Source: ZC4RG17 sp036259475
GTDB lineage: Bacteria > Actinomycetota > Acidimicrobiia > Spongiisociales > ZC4RG35
Reading direction: 5' to 3'
DNA: 38,721 bases
Assembly: GCA_036259475.1 (NCBI GenBank)
Contig: DATABS010000112.1
Coordinates: 1 to 38,721, forward strand
Shown: in pieces, positions 31,079 to 38,405 of the stretch
Layout of the letters: every line of letters begins with the position of its first letter
Position numbering within the stretch: the first letter of the stretch is position 1
The notes under the pieces: model-generated
The model's input: the letters and a program-made list of their open reading frames with translations, nothing else
Told to the model about the DNA's origin: nothing
The model's database searches: none
Made by a program: the position numbers and the translations under genes

Positions 31079-31755
31079 GACGATCTCTCCAAAGTGGCGG
31101 ACAACGCCGAGGCGAGCGCCTCGAGGGACGGAACGGTGGGCTCGATTGGAGTGACGCCGTGGCGCTCCAACTCGGCCGCGGTCACCGGACCGATAGCCGC
31201 GACGACACCCAACTCTTCGAACGTGCGAGAAAGCAACCACCCCCGCACCGCCGAGGGTGATGCGAAGCAGGTACCGTCCACCGGGTCGCCCGCCGGAGCG
31301 ATAGGAAGCGTTTCGTACACCGGTACGACGTCGACTTCGGCTCCCATCTCGGTCAAGCGCACCGCTCGGCCCGCGTCGGTGCCGGCCGCTCCGGGGAAGA
31401 GAATCGTTCTACCTGTGAGGTGACCAGCCAGCCCGTCGATGAGGGCATCGCTGTCACCCCGACCGGTGATCGACACCAAGCCGCCGGCGTTAGTGACCGC
31501 CTGGGCCGTCGCCGGGCCTACTGCGGCTACCGGAGTGGGCGGCATGCCGCCGTCCGGCCACAAGAATGCGACCGTGCGGGCCGACGTGATCAGGAGCAAA
31601 TCGGCTTTGGCGGCCCCCGACCGGGCCCGTGGCAACTCGTCGGTGGGGCGTATCTCGATGCACGGAAGGGCGACGGGTTCGAATCCTGCGTTCGACAGCG
31701 CCCGCGCCCATCGGGGGAAACCGTCCGAGGTGGTCGTTACGCCGACCCGCAGCAT
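31075..31755 (-). CDS. hemD: Uroporphyrinogen-III synthase
   Basis: Cyclises hydroxymethylbilane with inversion of ring D to uroporphyrinogen III. About 226 residues, near the usual 240-260. The family is poorly conserved; visible features are the N-terminal TTTSDGFPRWARALSNAGF, LPCIEIRP, LLLITSARTVAFL (the usual TSxNGV region) and the second-domain pieces AVGPATAQAV, RTILFPGAAG, PVYETLP and FASPSAVRGWL. Position between hemC and hemB secures the call. ATG 31755 overlaps the hemC stop by one base; a GTG three bases earlier (31758) would give the 4-base overlap seen elsewhere in the operon. Confidence 0.88.
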   Translation of the reverse strand: MLRVGVTTTSDGFPRWARALSNAGFEPVALPCIEIRPTDELPRARSGAAKADLLLITSARTVAFLWPDGGMPPTPVAAVGPATAQAVTNAGGLVSITGRGDSDALIDGLAGHLTGRTILFPGAAGTDAGRAVRLTEMGAEVDVVPVYETLPIAPAGDPVDGTCFASPSAVRGWLLSRTFEELGVVAAIGPVTAAELERHGVTPIEPTVPSLEALASALSATLERSS

Positions 31756-32603
31756 CACAGAGCCAGCTCCTCTCTCAGACGCGAGGCGGCCTCCGAAGCA
31801 GTGGCCGAGACCCGGCCACGACGTGCGCCACGCTCGTCCTCGACGAAACCCCACATCTCGAGCCTTTTCCCTCCGTCAAAGCGGGCATAGGCGCCGAGCG
31901 CCGAACGGCAGCCGGCTCCGGTGAGAGAAAGTAGCTGGCGCTCGGCTTCGACCGCGACGCGAGCCGGGCCGTCCTCGATGGCGGCCAGCAGTTGTGCCGC
32001 CGATGAACCGGCAGGTGCTTCAACTGCAATCGCTCCCTGCGCCGGGGCGGGAACCATCTCCGAGGTGCGGAAGCGGTATGCGATGTCGCTCTGGCGTCCC
32101 AGGCGGGCGATGCCCGCCTCGGCAAGGACGACGGCATCGACCGCGTCGCCGATCATGGCCAGCCGGCTCTCGACGTTCCCCCGGATGTCGACGACTTCGA
32201 TGTCCGGGCGAAGCAGTCGCAGCTGGCTGGAGCGGCGTGGACTGCCCGTCCCCACACGAGCGCCTCGCGACAGAGACTGGAGGTCCGTCCCGCACAGGAC
32301 GTCGCCGGGGGCGGCCCGGTCCGGATAGAAGGCGACGAGCTCGGCTGGTCCCGTGACGGGGAGGTCTTTGGCGGAGTGGACCGCAGCATCTGCCCGACCT
32401 TCGAGCACCGCCTGCTGCACCGACCGGACGAATGCACCGACCTCGGTGAGCGTGGTTACCGACGTCTTTCTGTCCGTGTCGCCGGTAGTCACCACGTGGA
32501 CGATGGATGATCCCACTCCGGCGACTGCTAGCGCGTCGGCGACGATCCGCGCCTGGGCAAGCGCCAACGGCGAGCGACGGGTGGCGAGCCGGAGGTCAGC
32601 CAT
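31755..32603 (-). CDS. hemC: Porphobilinogen deaminase (hydroxymethylbilane synthase)
   Basis: Polymerises four porphobilinogens to hydroxymethylbilane. 282 residues from ATG 32603. It starts with the characteristic LRLATRRSPLALAQA. AAVHSAKDLPV contains the catalytic aspartate, and GTGSPRRSSQLRLLRPDI with IRGNVESRL supplies substrate-binding arginines. APAQGAIAVE follows. Cys232 in TGAGCRSALGA carries the dipyrromethane cofactor. The start overlaps hemA by 8 bases, the longest overlap within this operon. Confidence 0.95.
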   Translation of the reverse strand: MADLRLATRRSPLALAQARIVADALAVAGVGSSIVHVVTTGDTDRKTSVTTLTEVGAFVRSVQQAVLEGRADAAVHSAKDLPVTGPAELVAFYPDRAAPGDVLCGTDLQSLSRGARVGTGSPRRSSQLRLLRPDIEVVDIRGNVESRLAMIGDAVDAVVLAEAGIARLGRQSDIAYRFRTSEMVPAPAQGAIAVEAPAGSSAAQLLAAIEDGPARVAVEAERQLLSLTGAGCRSALGAYARFDGGKRLEMWGFVEDERGARRGRVSATASEAASRLREELAL

Positions 32604-33792
32604 CGTCGAAGGCGGCGGCGATGGCCTGCACGAGATCGGGGTCGCGGGTGGATCGAAGGGCTTGCACCGGCCGGTTGAGCAGAGTGCGGGCGACGGTGTG
32701 GGCCGCCTGACGCAGGACATCCCTGTCTGCATCAGCGGTCAGGCGTCCGGCGAAACGAGCCACGGTCTCCTCCACCACTGCGTCGCCTGAGGCGAGCAAG
32801 GCGGCGATCAGCGGCCCTGACCGGCCCTGGTTGACGAAGACGTGATGAGCCTCGGCCGCCGATGCCGCCACCATTTCCTCCGCTCCTTCCGCCGCTCGGT
32901 GGCTCCGAGCTAGACGGGCGAGGTCGTCGATGCCGACGTATGAGACGTCCACGCCCTCGGGTGCATCGAAGTCGGGTGGCATCGCCATGTCGACCAGAAG
33001 CAGGGAACTGGACCGACCCTCGAGGGCGGCGCTGAGCCGGTCGGCGCTGAAGAGGCGTGTCGACGCCCCGGTGGCCGAGACTACGACCGGGAAGCGAGCC
33101 AACACCGCCCCCAATTCCTCGATCGGCAACACTCGGGTGTTTCCGATCGAGACGGCCTCAGGTCGCCGGGCGACAACGGTGAGTTCTGGGGGAGCGGGAA
33201 GAGCGGCGAGAGCCTCGATTACCGATCTGGCCATCGTTCCCGAGCCCACAACCGCCACCTGCCGGGCTCCGCCTACCATCTGGGCGGCCAGGGCCGCCAT
33301 CGTGTCGTGGGGCGAGGACGGCATGAGGTCGCGTGCCGCCCGCCCGGCAGCCACCGCCGACTCCATCAGCTTCGTGAACCAACCGTCGACGCTTCCGACG
33401 GACCTCATCGCGGCTGTCGCCTGGCGGAACTGCGCCAGCACCTCGACTTCTCCCAGGATGGGCGATTCCAGCCCGGCCGCCACGCGAAACAGATGCTCCA
33501 CTGCCTGCTGGCCCTGGCGAACGCGAGAAGCGACTCCCGCCGACCCCACGACCTCCTCCAACCATTCTTTGAGGGCTACCTCATCGCCGGCGACCGCCAC
33601 CTCGACCCTCAGACACGTCGACAACACGAATGCCCCGGATCGGCCGGCGGCGTCGGCGACCGCACGAGCCACCCGGGCGCGTTCGTTTCCACTGAGCTCC
33701 GGGTAGGCGAAACTGGCGGAACTGATCTCCACGAGGTCGCCGAAGATATGGCGCAGAAGGGCTGACAGCGAGTCGAATCGATACCGACTCAC
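32596..33792 (-). CDS. hemA: Glutamyl-tRNA reductase, divergent
   Basis: Reduces glutamyl-tRNA to glutamate-1-semialdehyde, the committed step of the C5 route. 398 residues from GTG 33792, 15 bases after hemF. The catalytic cysteine is Cys60 in LSTCLRVEV; most family members read STCNR, so the neighbouring Asn is replaced by Leu. VEHLFRVAAGLESPILGEVEVLAQ replaces the common ...LGEPQILGQV block. A Rossmann NADPH domain follows (VAVVGSGTMARSVIEALA, about 178-195), then VDMAMPPDFD and a C-terminal dimerisation domain. The N-terminus lacks the usual GLSHRTAPVE. The operon position and overall layout support function, but the divergence is real. Possible later start: GTG inside DLVEISS. Confidence 0.85.
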   Translation of the reverse strand: MSRYRFDSLSALLRHIFGDLVEISSASFAYPELSGNERARVARAVADAAGRSGAFVLSTCLRVEVAVAGDEVALKEWLEEVVGSAGVASRVRQGQQAVEHLFRVAAGLESPILGEVEVLAQFRQATAAMRSVGSVDGWFTKLMESAVAAGRAARDLMPSSPHDTMAALAAQMVGGARQVAVVGSGTMARSVIEALAALPAPPELTVVARRPEAVSIGNTRVLPIEELGAVLARFPVVVSATGASTRLFSADRLSAALEGRSSSLLLVDMAMPPDFDAPEGVDVSYVGIDDLARLARSHRAAEGAEEMVAASAAEAHHVFVNQGRSGPLIAALLASGDAVVEETVARFAGRLTADADRDVLRQAAHTVARTLLNRPVQALRSTRDPDLVQAIAAAFDDG

Positions 33793-33807
33793 CGTCGGAA
33801 GAATCGG

Positions 33808-34680
33808 TCACCAGGCGCGGGGCTCTCCCCGTACGAGTTCGAGCAACTCCGCCTCGGGCGATCCCGGCTCGGGCCGAAACGACTCGTCCCAGCGGGCACG
33901 GGGAGGAAGCGACGCCAGGATCGACTCGGTCCGCCCCCCGGTGTCAAGCCCGAAGCGCGTGCCGCGATCCCAGACCAGATTGAACTCTACGTAGCGGCCA
34001 CGGCGCAGCTCATGCCAGCGAATCTCTCGCTCGGTATGGGGAGTTCCGATCCGGTGTTCCAGGATCGGGCAATACGCCTCGGACAGCGCCGCACCTAGAT
34101 CGATCTGAAACGCCCACACCTCTTCGACGTTTTGCGTCAGGTGATCGAAGAACAGCCCGCCTACTCCCCGGGCTTCCTGCCGATGAGGCAGATAGAAATA
34201 CCGATCGCATTCCGCCTTCCATGCCGGGTAGTCGGCGACGGGGTGCTTCTCGGCCACCTGTCGGAGAACCCGATGGAAGTGACGGGCGTCGTCGTCGAAG
34301 AGGTAGTAGGGAGTGAGATCGGCGCCGCCGCCGAACCATTGTCGGTCGTTGGTCTCGAAGTAGCGGAGATTGGCGTGAAACGTGGGCGCGTGAGGATCCC
34401 GCGGATGGACGATGGTGGAGATGCCGGTGGCGTAGAACTCGCCCTCGACGTCGATGCGCTCCGCCAAGGTGGGCGGCGCCGGGCCCCACACCGCCGAAAA
34501 GTTGACGGCGGCCCTTTCGATAGGCCCATCCCCTCCCAGCGTGCAGCTCTCGCCGCCGCCTCCGTCTGGTCTACGCCAGGCATCGCGCCGGAAGACGGTG
34601 CTGCCGTCGATCCCTTCCAGCGCGGCCGCCAAAGAAGCCTGGATGGCCCGGTACCCGGACTCGATGTCTCGGCGGTTCAT
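33808..34680 (-). CDS. hemF: Oxygen-dependent coproporphyrinogen III oxidase
   Basis: Oxidatively decarboxylates coproporphyrinogen III to protoporphyrinogen IX using O2. 290 residues, full length. Family motifs are strong: ERAAVNFSAVWG, FYATGISTIVHPRDPHAPTFHANLRYFE, WFGGGADLTPYYLFDDDARHFH, RGVGGLFFDHL, REIRWHELRRGRYVEFNLVWDRGTRFGL and the final ESILASLPPRARW. ATG 34680 overlaps hemH by 4 bases. Its presence implies aerobic growth and a protoporphyrin-type branch. No hemN or hemQ/chdC is in the operon. Confidence 0.96.
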   Translation of the reverse strand: MNRRDIESGYRAIQASLAAALEGIDGSTVFRRDAWRRPDGGGGESCTLGGDGPIERAAVNFSAVWGPAPPTLAERIDVEGEFYATGISTIVHPRDPHAPTFHANLRYFETNDRQWFGGGADLTPYYLFDDDARHFHRVLRQVAEKHPVADYPAWKAECDRYFYLPHRQEARGVGGLFFDHLTQNVEEVWAFQIDLGAALSEAYCPILEHRIGTPHTEREIRWHELRRGRYVEFNLVWDRGTRFGLDTGGRTESILASLPPRARWDESFRPEPGSPEAELLELVRGEPRAW

Positions 34681-35708
34681 GACGCCCGGCGAACGATGGC
34701 CGCCACGGCGTCAGCCCACGCCGGCTCGGAGTTGAGACAGGGAACGAGGAGGAACGCCTCGCCGCCGATCTGCTCCCACTGGGACCGGCCCCGGATCCCT
34801 ATCTCCTCCAGTGTCTCCAGGCAGTCGGCGGTGAAGGAGGGGGTCATCACGGCCAGGCGTCGGACTCCTGAGCTATACACCTCCGGCAGCACCTTGTCGG
34901 TATACGGCTCGATCCACTTTTGGCCTGCCAGGCGGGACTGGAAGGTCGTCGAGTATTTCCCTTCGGCCAACCCGAGACGGGCGGCAGTCGCCCGGGTGGT
35001 GGCGTAGGACTGGGCGCGGTAACAGAAGCGATTGACGTTCAGCACGGCGTCGCAACAAGACGCCGAAGCCAGGCACCACTCGCCACTGGGGTCGCTCTTG
35101 CGAATCTGCTTCTCGGGCAGCCCGTGATAGCTGAAGACCACATGGTCGGGTTGGAAGTCGTCGAGATGGGGTCGGCTCGTCTCGACCAGGGCATCGACGA
35201 ATCCCTCGTTGTCGAAGAAGTCGCTCACGGTCACCACCTCCGGCACGTTCCACCGCCCGCCGATTTCCGAGAGTGCCGCTTCGAGTGCCGATCCCGTCGC
35301 CGCCGACGAGTACTGGGGGAACAGCGGCAGTACCACGAAGCGCCGGCAGCCGGCGTCGACCAGTTGGCTGACTCCTTCGGCGAGCGATGGCTCCTGGTAG
35401 CGCATCCCGATCGCCACCCGGTAGGTGTCGCCGAGCCGGTCCTGGACGGCATCCGCCAGAGCCTGGGTGTGGATGGTCAGCGGCGACCCCTCGTCGGTCC
35501 AGATCTGTTGGTAGGCGTGAGCCGAACGGCGAGGGCGGAACGGGAGAATGATGGCGTAGAGCAGCAGCGCCCGGGCCGCCGCCGGCATGTCCAACACCCG
35601 GGGGTCGGAGAGGAACTCCCGCAGGTAGGAACGCACATCGCCCGTCTCGGGAGAACGGGGGGTGCCCAACTGGACTAGCAAAACGCCGATCGCGTCGGAG
35701 GTCAGCAT
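34677..35708 (-). CDS. hemH: Ferrochelatase
   Basis: Inserts Fe(II) into the porphyrin macrocycle, the final step if the substrate is protoporphyrin. 343 residues from ATG 35708. GVLLVQLGTPRSPETGDVRSYL is the family start. His195 in FSYHGLP is the metal-inserting histidine, and Glu298 in SFTADCLETLEEI is the conserved acidic partner. Cys212, Cys218, Cys219 and Cys229 (in WCLASASCC and FCYRAQ) suggest a [2Fe-2S] cluster, as in many bacterial ferrochelatases. It is the first gene of the nine-gene haem operon and diverges from the histidine kinase across 79 bases. Confidence 0.94.
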   Translation of the reverse strand: MLTSDAIGVLLVQLGTPRSPETGDVRSYLREFLSDPRVLDMPAAARALLLYAIILPFRPRRSAHAYQQIWTDEGSPLTIHTQALADAVQDRLGDTYRVAIGMRYQEPSLAEGVSQLVDAGCRRFVVLPLFPQYSSAATGSALEAALSEIGGRWNVPEVVTVSDFFDNEGFVDALVETSRPHLDDFQPDHVVFSYHGLPEKQIRKSDPSGEWCLASASCCDAVLNVNRFCYRAQSYATTRATAARLGLAEGKYSTTFQSRLAGQKWIEPYTDKVLPEVYSSGVRRLAVMTPSFTADCLETLEEIGIRGRSQWEQIGGEAFLLVPCLNSEPAWADAVAAIVRRAS

Positions 35709-35787
35709 CCGACAAACGCTAGGAACGACGCGACCCGACGGGTAGTCGGCTCCTCAAGGCCCGGGCCAACCACGCCGATTCCTTGTC

Positions 35788-37257
35788 ATGGCTCCGCGGC
35801 CCGCTCACACCAAGCCGTCCCGATGGTGGACTGCCGTCGCCGTCGCTACGGCCGCCTTGGCCGTCGCTGCCTCGCTGAGTGCCCTGTTCTATCAGCGCAC
35901 CACCAGCCGACCGATCGGCGAGGGGCAGCTGTTCCTGGGAGACGCTCGGGCGGGCCAGGCACAGATAACGGCCCTGCTGGCGACCGGTCAGAGGCCCGAC
36001 GAGGCCGTGCGCCACCTCAGAAACGCTCTCCGGATCGAAGGTGTGGCACTGGTGGACTCTGATGCCAGGATCACCGCGTCGACGTCCGAGTCGCTGGTGG
36101 GGTCCACCCTGGACAACCCCGTCTTGGGCTACGCCCTCCAGACCGGACGATTCGGGGCGGCTGTCGCCTCCCTCGATCGGAGCCTCCAGGTCGACGGCGT
36201 GACCGAGTGGAATTCGGGAGAGGCCCTGTACCAGGCGCTCTTGCCGGGCGATCCTCACAGTCTCCTCCTCTTGTACGACACCTCGGACCTGCTGCGGCGC
36301 CGCAGCCGCGGAGAAGGGATTCAATCCGGAACACTCCAACTGCTGGGCATTGCTCTGCTGTTCGCCGCCAGCACCGTCGCCGTGCTGGTTGGGCGTTCTC
36401 GGGCCTTGCGTCGTTATCGCGAGATACAGCTGGAAGCCTCTTACCTGCGGAAGGAATCGGAAGCGCTTCAGGCCCTCAACGCAGAACTGGTGGTGGCCCG
36501 TAACCAGGCCGAGAAGGCCCTGGCGCTCGCCGAGGAGAAGAACCGGATTCGATCGGAGTTCGTCCTCATGATCAACCACGAGCTCCGAACTCCCCTGACG
36601 AGCGTCGTGACCGGCGCCGAGCTACTACGGGCGACTGGAAGCTGGGGCATCGAAGAGGACACGATCCTCGATTCGATGAGCCACGACGGTCGACGGCTGC
36701 AAACGATGATCGACCAGCTGCTCGCCCTGGCACGGGTGGAGAACCGGGGACTCTCGTTAACACCGCAGAGAATGGAGTTCGGGGCTGTCTGTCGGACGGC
36801 GGCGAACGCTCACTCCAAGGTCTTCCATTCCGGTATCGGAGAGGCCGGTCATCCGGCGCTCGAGTCAATCGTGACGACCGACCTGCAGACCCTCGCCCAG
36901 TTGGTCAGTTCGTTGGTCGACAACGCCTACACCCATGGCGCCTCGAACGTCGCGATCGAGTGCCGTGACGAAATTCCTCAGGTGGCCGATCTGGTGGTGG
37001 GTGAGAGGCCTTCCCACGCCGTCTACGTGGCGGTTCGGGACGACGGACCTGGCATCCGACCCGAATTCCTCCCGCGGGCATTCGAGAAGTTCGAAAAGGA
37101 CAGCCGCAGCTCCGGGACCGGACTCGGTCTCTACATGGCAAGGATGATGAGTGAAGCGATCGGTTCGTCACTTCACGTCTGGACTTCCCCACGGGGAACG
37201 ACGGTGGCTATCGCCGTGCCACTGGTCGACGTGCCGGCCACCGTGGGCGTCGCATGA
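35788..37257 (+). CDS. Membrane sensor histidine kinase
   Basis: A 489-residue two-component sensor. TM1 is at about residues 14-32. The extracytoplasmic sensor domain runs from about 33 to 182. TM2 is at about 188-205, followed by a coiled segment (YLRKESEALQALNAELVVARNQAEKALAL). The H box carries His264 in INHELRTPL. The ATPase domain has N box LVDNAYTHG, G1 DDGPGIRPEF, F box AFEKFEKDSR and G2 GTGLGLYMARMM. No response regulator is adjacent, so it is an orphan in this window. ATG 35788 lacks a clear Shine-Dalgarno site. It overlaps the cupredoxin gene by 4 bases and diverges from hemH, suggesting links to copper, redox or haem status. Confidence 0.9.
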   Translation: MAPRPAHTKPSRWWTAVAVATAALAVAASLSALFYQRTTSRPIGEGQLFLGDARAGQAQITALLATGQRPDEAVRHLRNALRIEGVALVDSDARITASTSESLVGSTLDNPVLGYALQTGRFGAAVASLDRSLQVDGVTEWNSGEALYQALLPGDPHSLLLLYDTSDLLRRRSRGEGIQSGTLQLLGIALLFAASTVAVLVGRSRALRRYREIQLEASYLRKESEALQALNAELVVARNQAEKALALAEEKNRIRSEFVLMINHELRTPLTSVVTGAELLRATGSWGIEEDTILDSMSHDGRRLQTMIDQLLALARVENRGLSLTPQRMEFGAVCRTAANAHSKVFHSGIGEAGHPALESIVTTDLQTLAQLVSSLVDNAYTHGASNVAIECRDEIPQVADLVVGERPSHAVYVAVRDDGPGIRPEFLPRAFEKFEKDSRSSGTGLGLYMARMMSEAIGSSLHVWTSPRGTTVAIAVPLVDVPATVGVA

Positions 37258-37622
37258 AACGGCTCTCTCTGACGGCTCTGGTTCTCATCGCCGCCTGCCA
37301 GGGGGCGCCTGCCTCGAGCGCCGATGTGGCGCTCGAGGAGTACAGCATCGATGTCTCAGCACCCACTCTGGCGGCGGGGACGGTCGAACTCGAGGTCAGC
37401 AACCGGGGTGAATTTCCCCACACTCTGGTCGTGACTGACGCCTCCGGTGAGGTGGTCTCCGCCGGTGAGATAGTGCCACCGTCCGGCACCGTCAGCGTGA
37501 AGCTGGATCTGGCGGCGGGGCACTACCGCTTCACCTGCCGCATCGTCTCCCAGGACGACTCCGGGAATCTGGTCGACCACTTCGAGGAGGGGATGGTGGC
37601 CGACGTGTCGGTGGACACCTGA
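37254..37622 (+). CDS. Cupredoxin-like lipoprotein
   Basis: A small exported protein of 122 residues with a lipoprotein signal ending in LIAAC (Cys15). The mature part is one beta-sandwich cupredoxin domain. A type 1 copper site is plausible from His56 (FPHTL), Cys95 (FTCRI), His109 (VDHF) and Met114 (EEGM), in the classic His...Cys...His...Met order. It would be tethered outside the membrane and could carry electrons or bind copper. The ATGA overlap with the histidine kinase suggests they are made together, which is unusual and hints at a copper-linked sensory role. The C-x13-H spacing is longer than in plastocyanin. Confidence 0.8.
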   Translation: MKRLSLTALVLIAACQGAPASSADVALEEYSIDVSAPTLAAGTVELEVSNRGEFPHTLVVTDASGEVVSAGEIVPPSGTVSVKLDLAAGHYRFTCRIVSQDDSGNLVDHFEEGMVADVSVDT

Positions 37623-37649
37623 GCCAGGTATGCCGCCACATCGGCCGGT

Positions 37650-38201
37650 TCACTCACGCGGTTCGGCTCCGCCGGCTGTACTCGGGTCGGCCCTTTGCTC
37701 CTCGACGTTCGGCAAAGGTGAAATGGCCTGGCTCGCAGGCTCTTCGGGCCGATCCAGGACTCGCACACCGTGAACGAAGACGATCGTTCCTCCGAGCCAA
37801 CCGCCCAGGGTGAGCGCGGCGAAGCCTGCGAGCGTGAGCGTCAGAGATCCGGAGGTCACCTCGCTGGCCAGATAGTCGTCTCGGCCGAAGATCGCAGCCA
37901 AGAGGAAGAAGACCGTCGCTGTCACCATTGCCAACAGGTGGAGAGTGGCGGTCCGTCGCATCGGACTGCCCTTCTCGAGGCCGAGCCAGTCGATCAGTCC
38001 CGTGGCGGCGGTGAAAACCGTCAGAACCAGCCCGACAACGAGCGCCAGCCACCAGGCAACGGCCATGTTCTGCTCACTGACTCCGAGGGCGCTGAGCACC
38101 CCGAATATCGTTGCCCCGGTGTAGATCCCGATGGTGGCATCGGTCAGTGGCGGATGAAGAGGATGCCCGGGGAATCCCTTCACGAGGTAGATCGGTTTCA
38201 T
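37650..38201 (-). CDS. DUF2231 membrane protein
   Basis: A 183-residue integral membrane protein of unknown function, with four predicted TM helices. The family signature is at the start: GFPGHPLHPPLTDATIGIY, in which two histidines next to prolines may bind haem or metal. Helices run at about 15-40, 45-70, 90-112 and 125-150. The C-terminal tail is polar (LDRPEEPASQ). ATG 38201 follows AGGGAG. A longer frame to 38477 has no family similarity. It is convergent with the cupredoxin gene (27 bases between stops); no terminator seen between them. Confidence 0.82.
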   Translation of the reverse strand: MKPIYLVKGFPGHPLHPPLTDATIGIYTGATIFGVLSALGVSEQNMAVAWWLALVVGLVLTVFTAATGLIDWLGLEKGSPMRRTATLHLLAMVTATVFFLLAAIFGRDDYLASEVTSGSLTLTLAGFAALTLGGWLGGTIVFVHGVRVLDRPEEPASQAISPLPNVEEQRADPSTAGGAEPRE

Positions 38202-38282
38202 CGGCGGGCTCCCTTCATTCGTCGGAAGACTTGTACCCGACGGGATTGGACCGAAACACCGGCGGAATCCGCGTCTATCGAC
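38202..38282. other. Divergent upstream region of the DUF2231 gene
   Basis: About 80 bases between the DUF2231 start and the possible small gene. It must hold the DUF2231 promoter, but no strong -35/-10 pair is seen. Confidence 0.4.
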
Positions 38283-38405
38283 TTGGCGCTGACGGCGCTC
38301 CTCGGTCGGATCCGCGACAACCTGCGCGCCACGCTGGATGACATCGACGCCATTTTTGAGGCGGTCGACGGCGCCGGCTTTTGGGACGAGGAGATATCGC
38401 GATGA
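38283..38405 (+). CDS. Small open reading frame, 40 aa
   Basis: A possible short protein, TTG start at 38283. It is amphipathic and acidic: LTALLGRIRDNLRATLDDIDAIFEAVDG, ending GFWDEEISR. Codon third positions are G/C-rich, as in real genes here. Its TGA shares an ATGA overlap with the next frame (38402), the junction style seen in operons of this window. No recognised family and no clear ribosome site. It could be the true end of a longer gene whose 5' part is displaced, or a standalone small partner of the broken frame that follows. Confidence 0.4.
   Translation: MALTALLGRIRDNLRATLDDIDAIFEAVDGAGFWDEEISR

Noticed and set aside
31674..31686. A GGTTCGAATCC string that resembles a tRNA T-arm
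   Set aside because: It lies inside the well-supported hemD gene, encodes part of its protein, and no acceptor or anticodon stem fits around it. A similar GGGTTCGAACC near 11466 is inside the lipoprotein gene.
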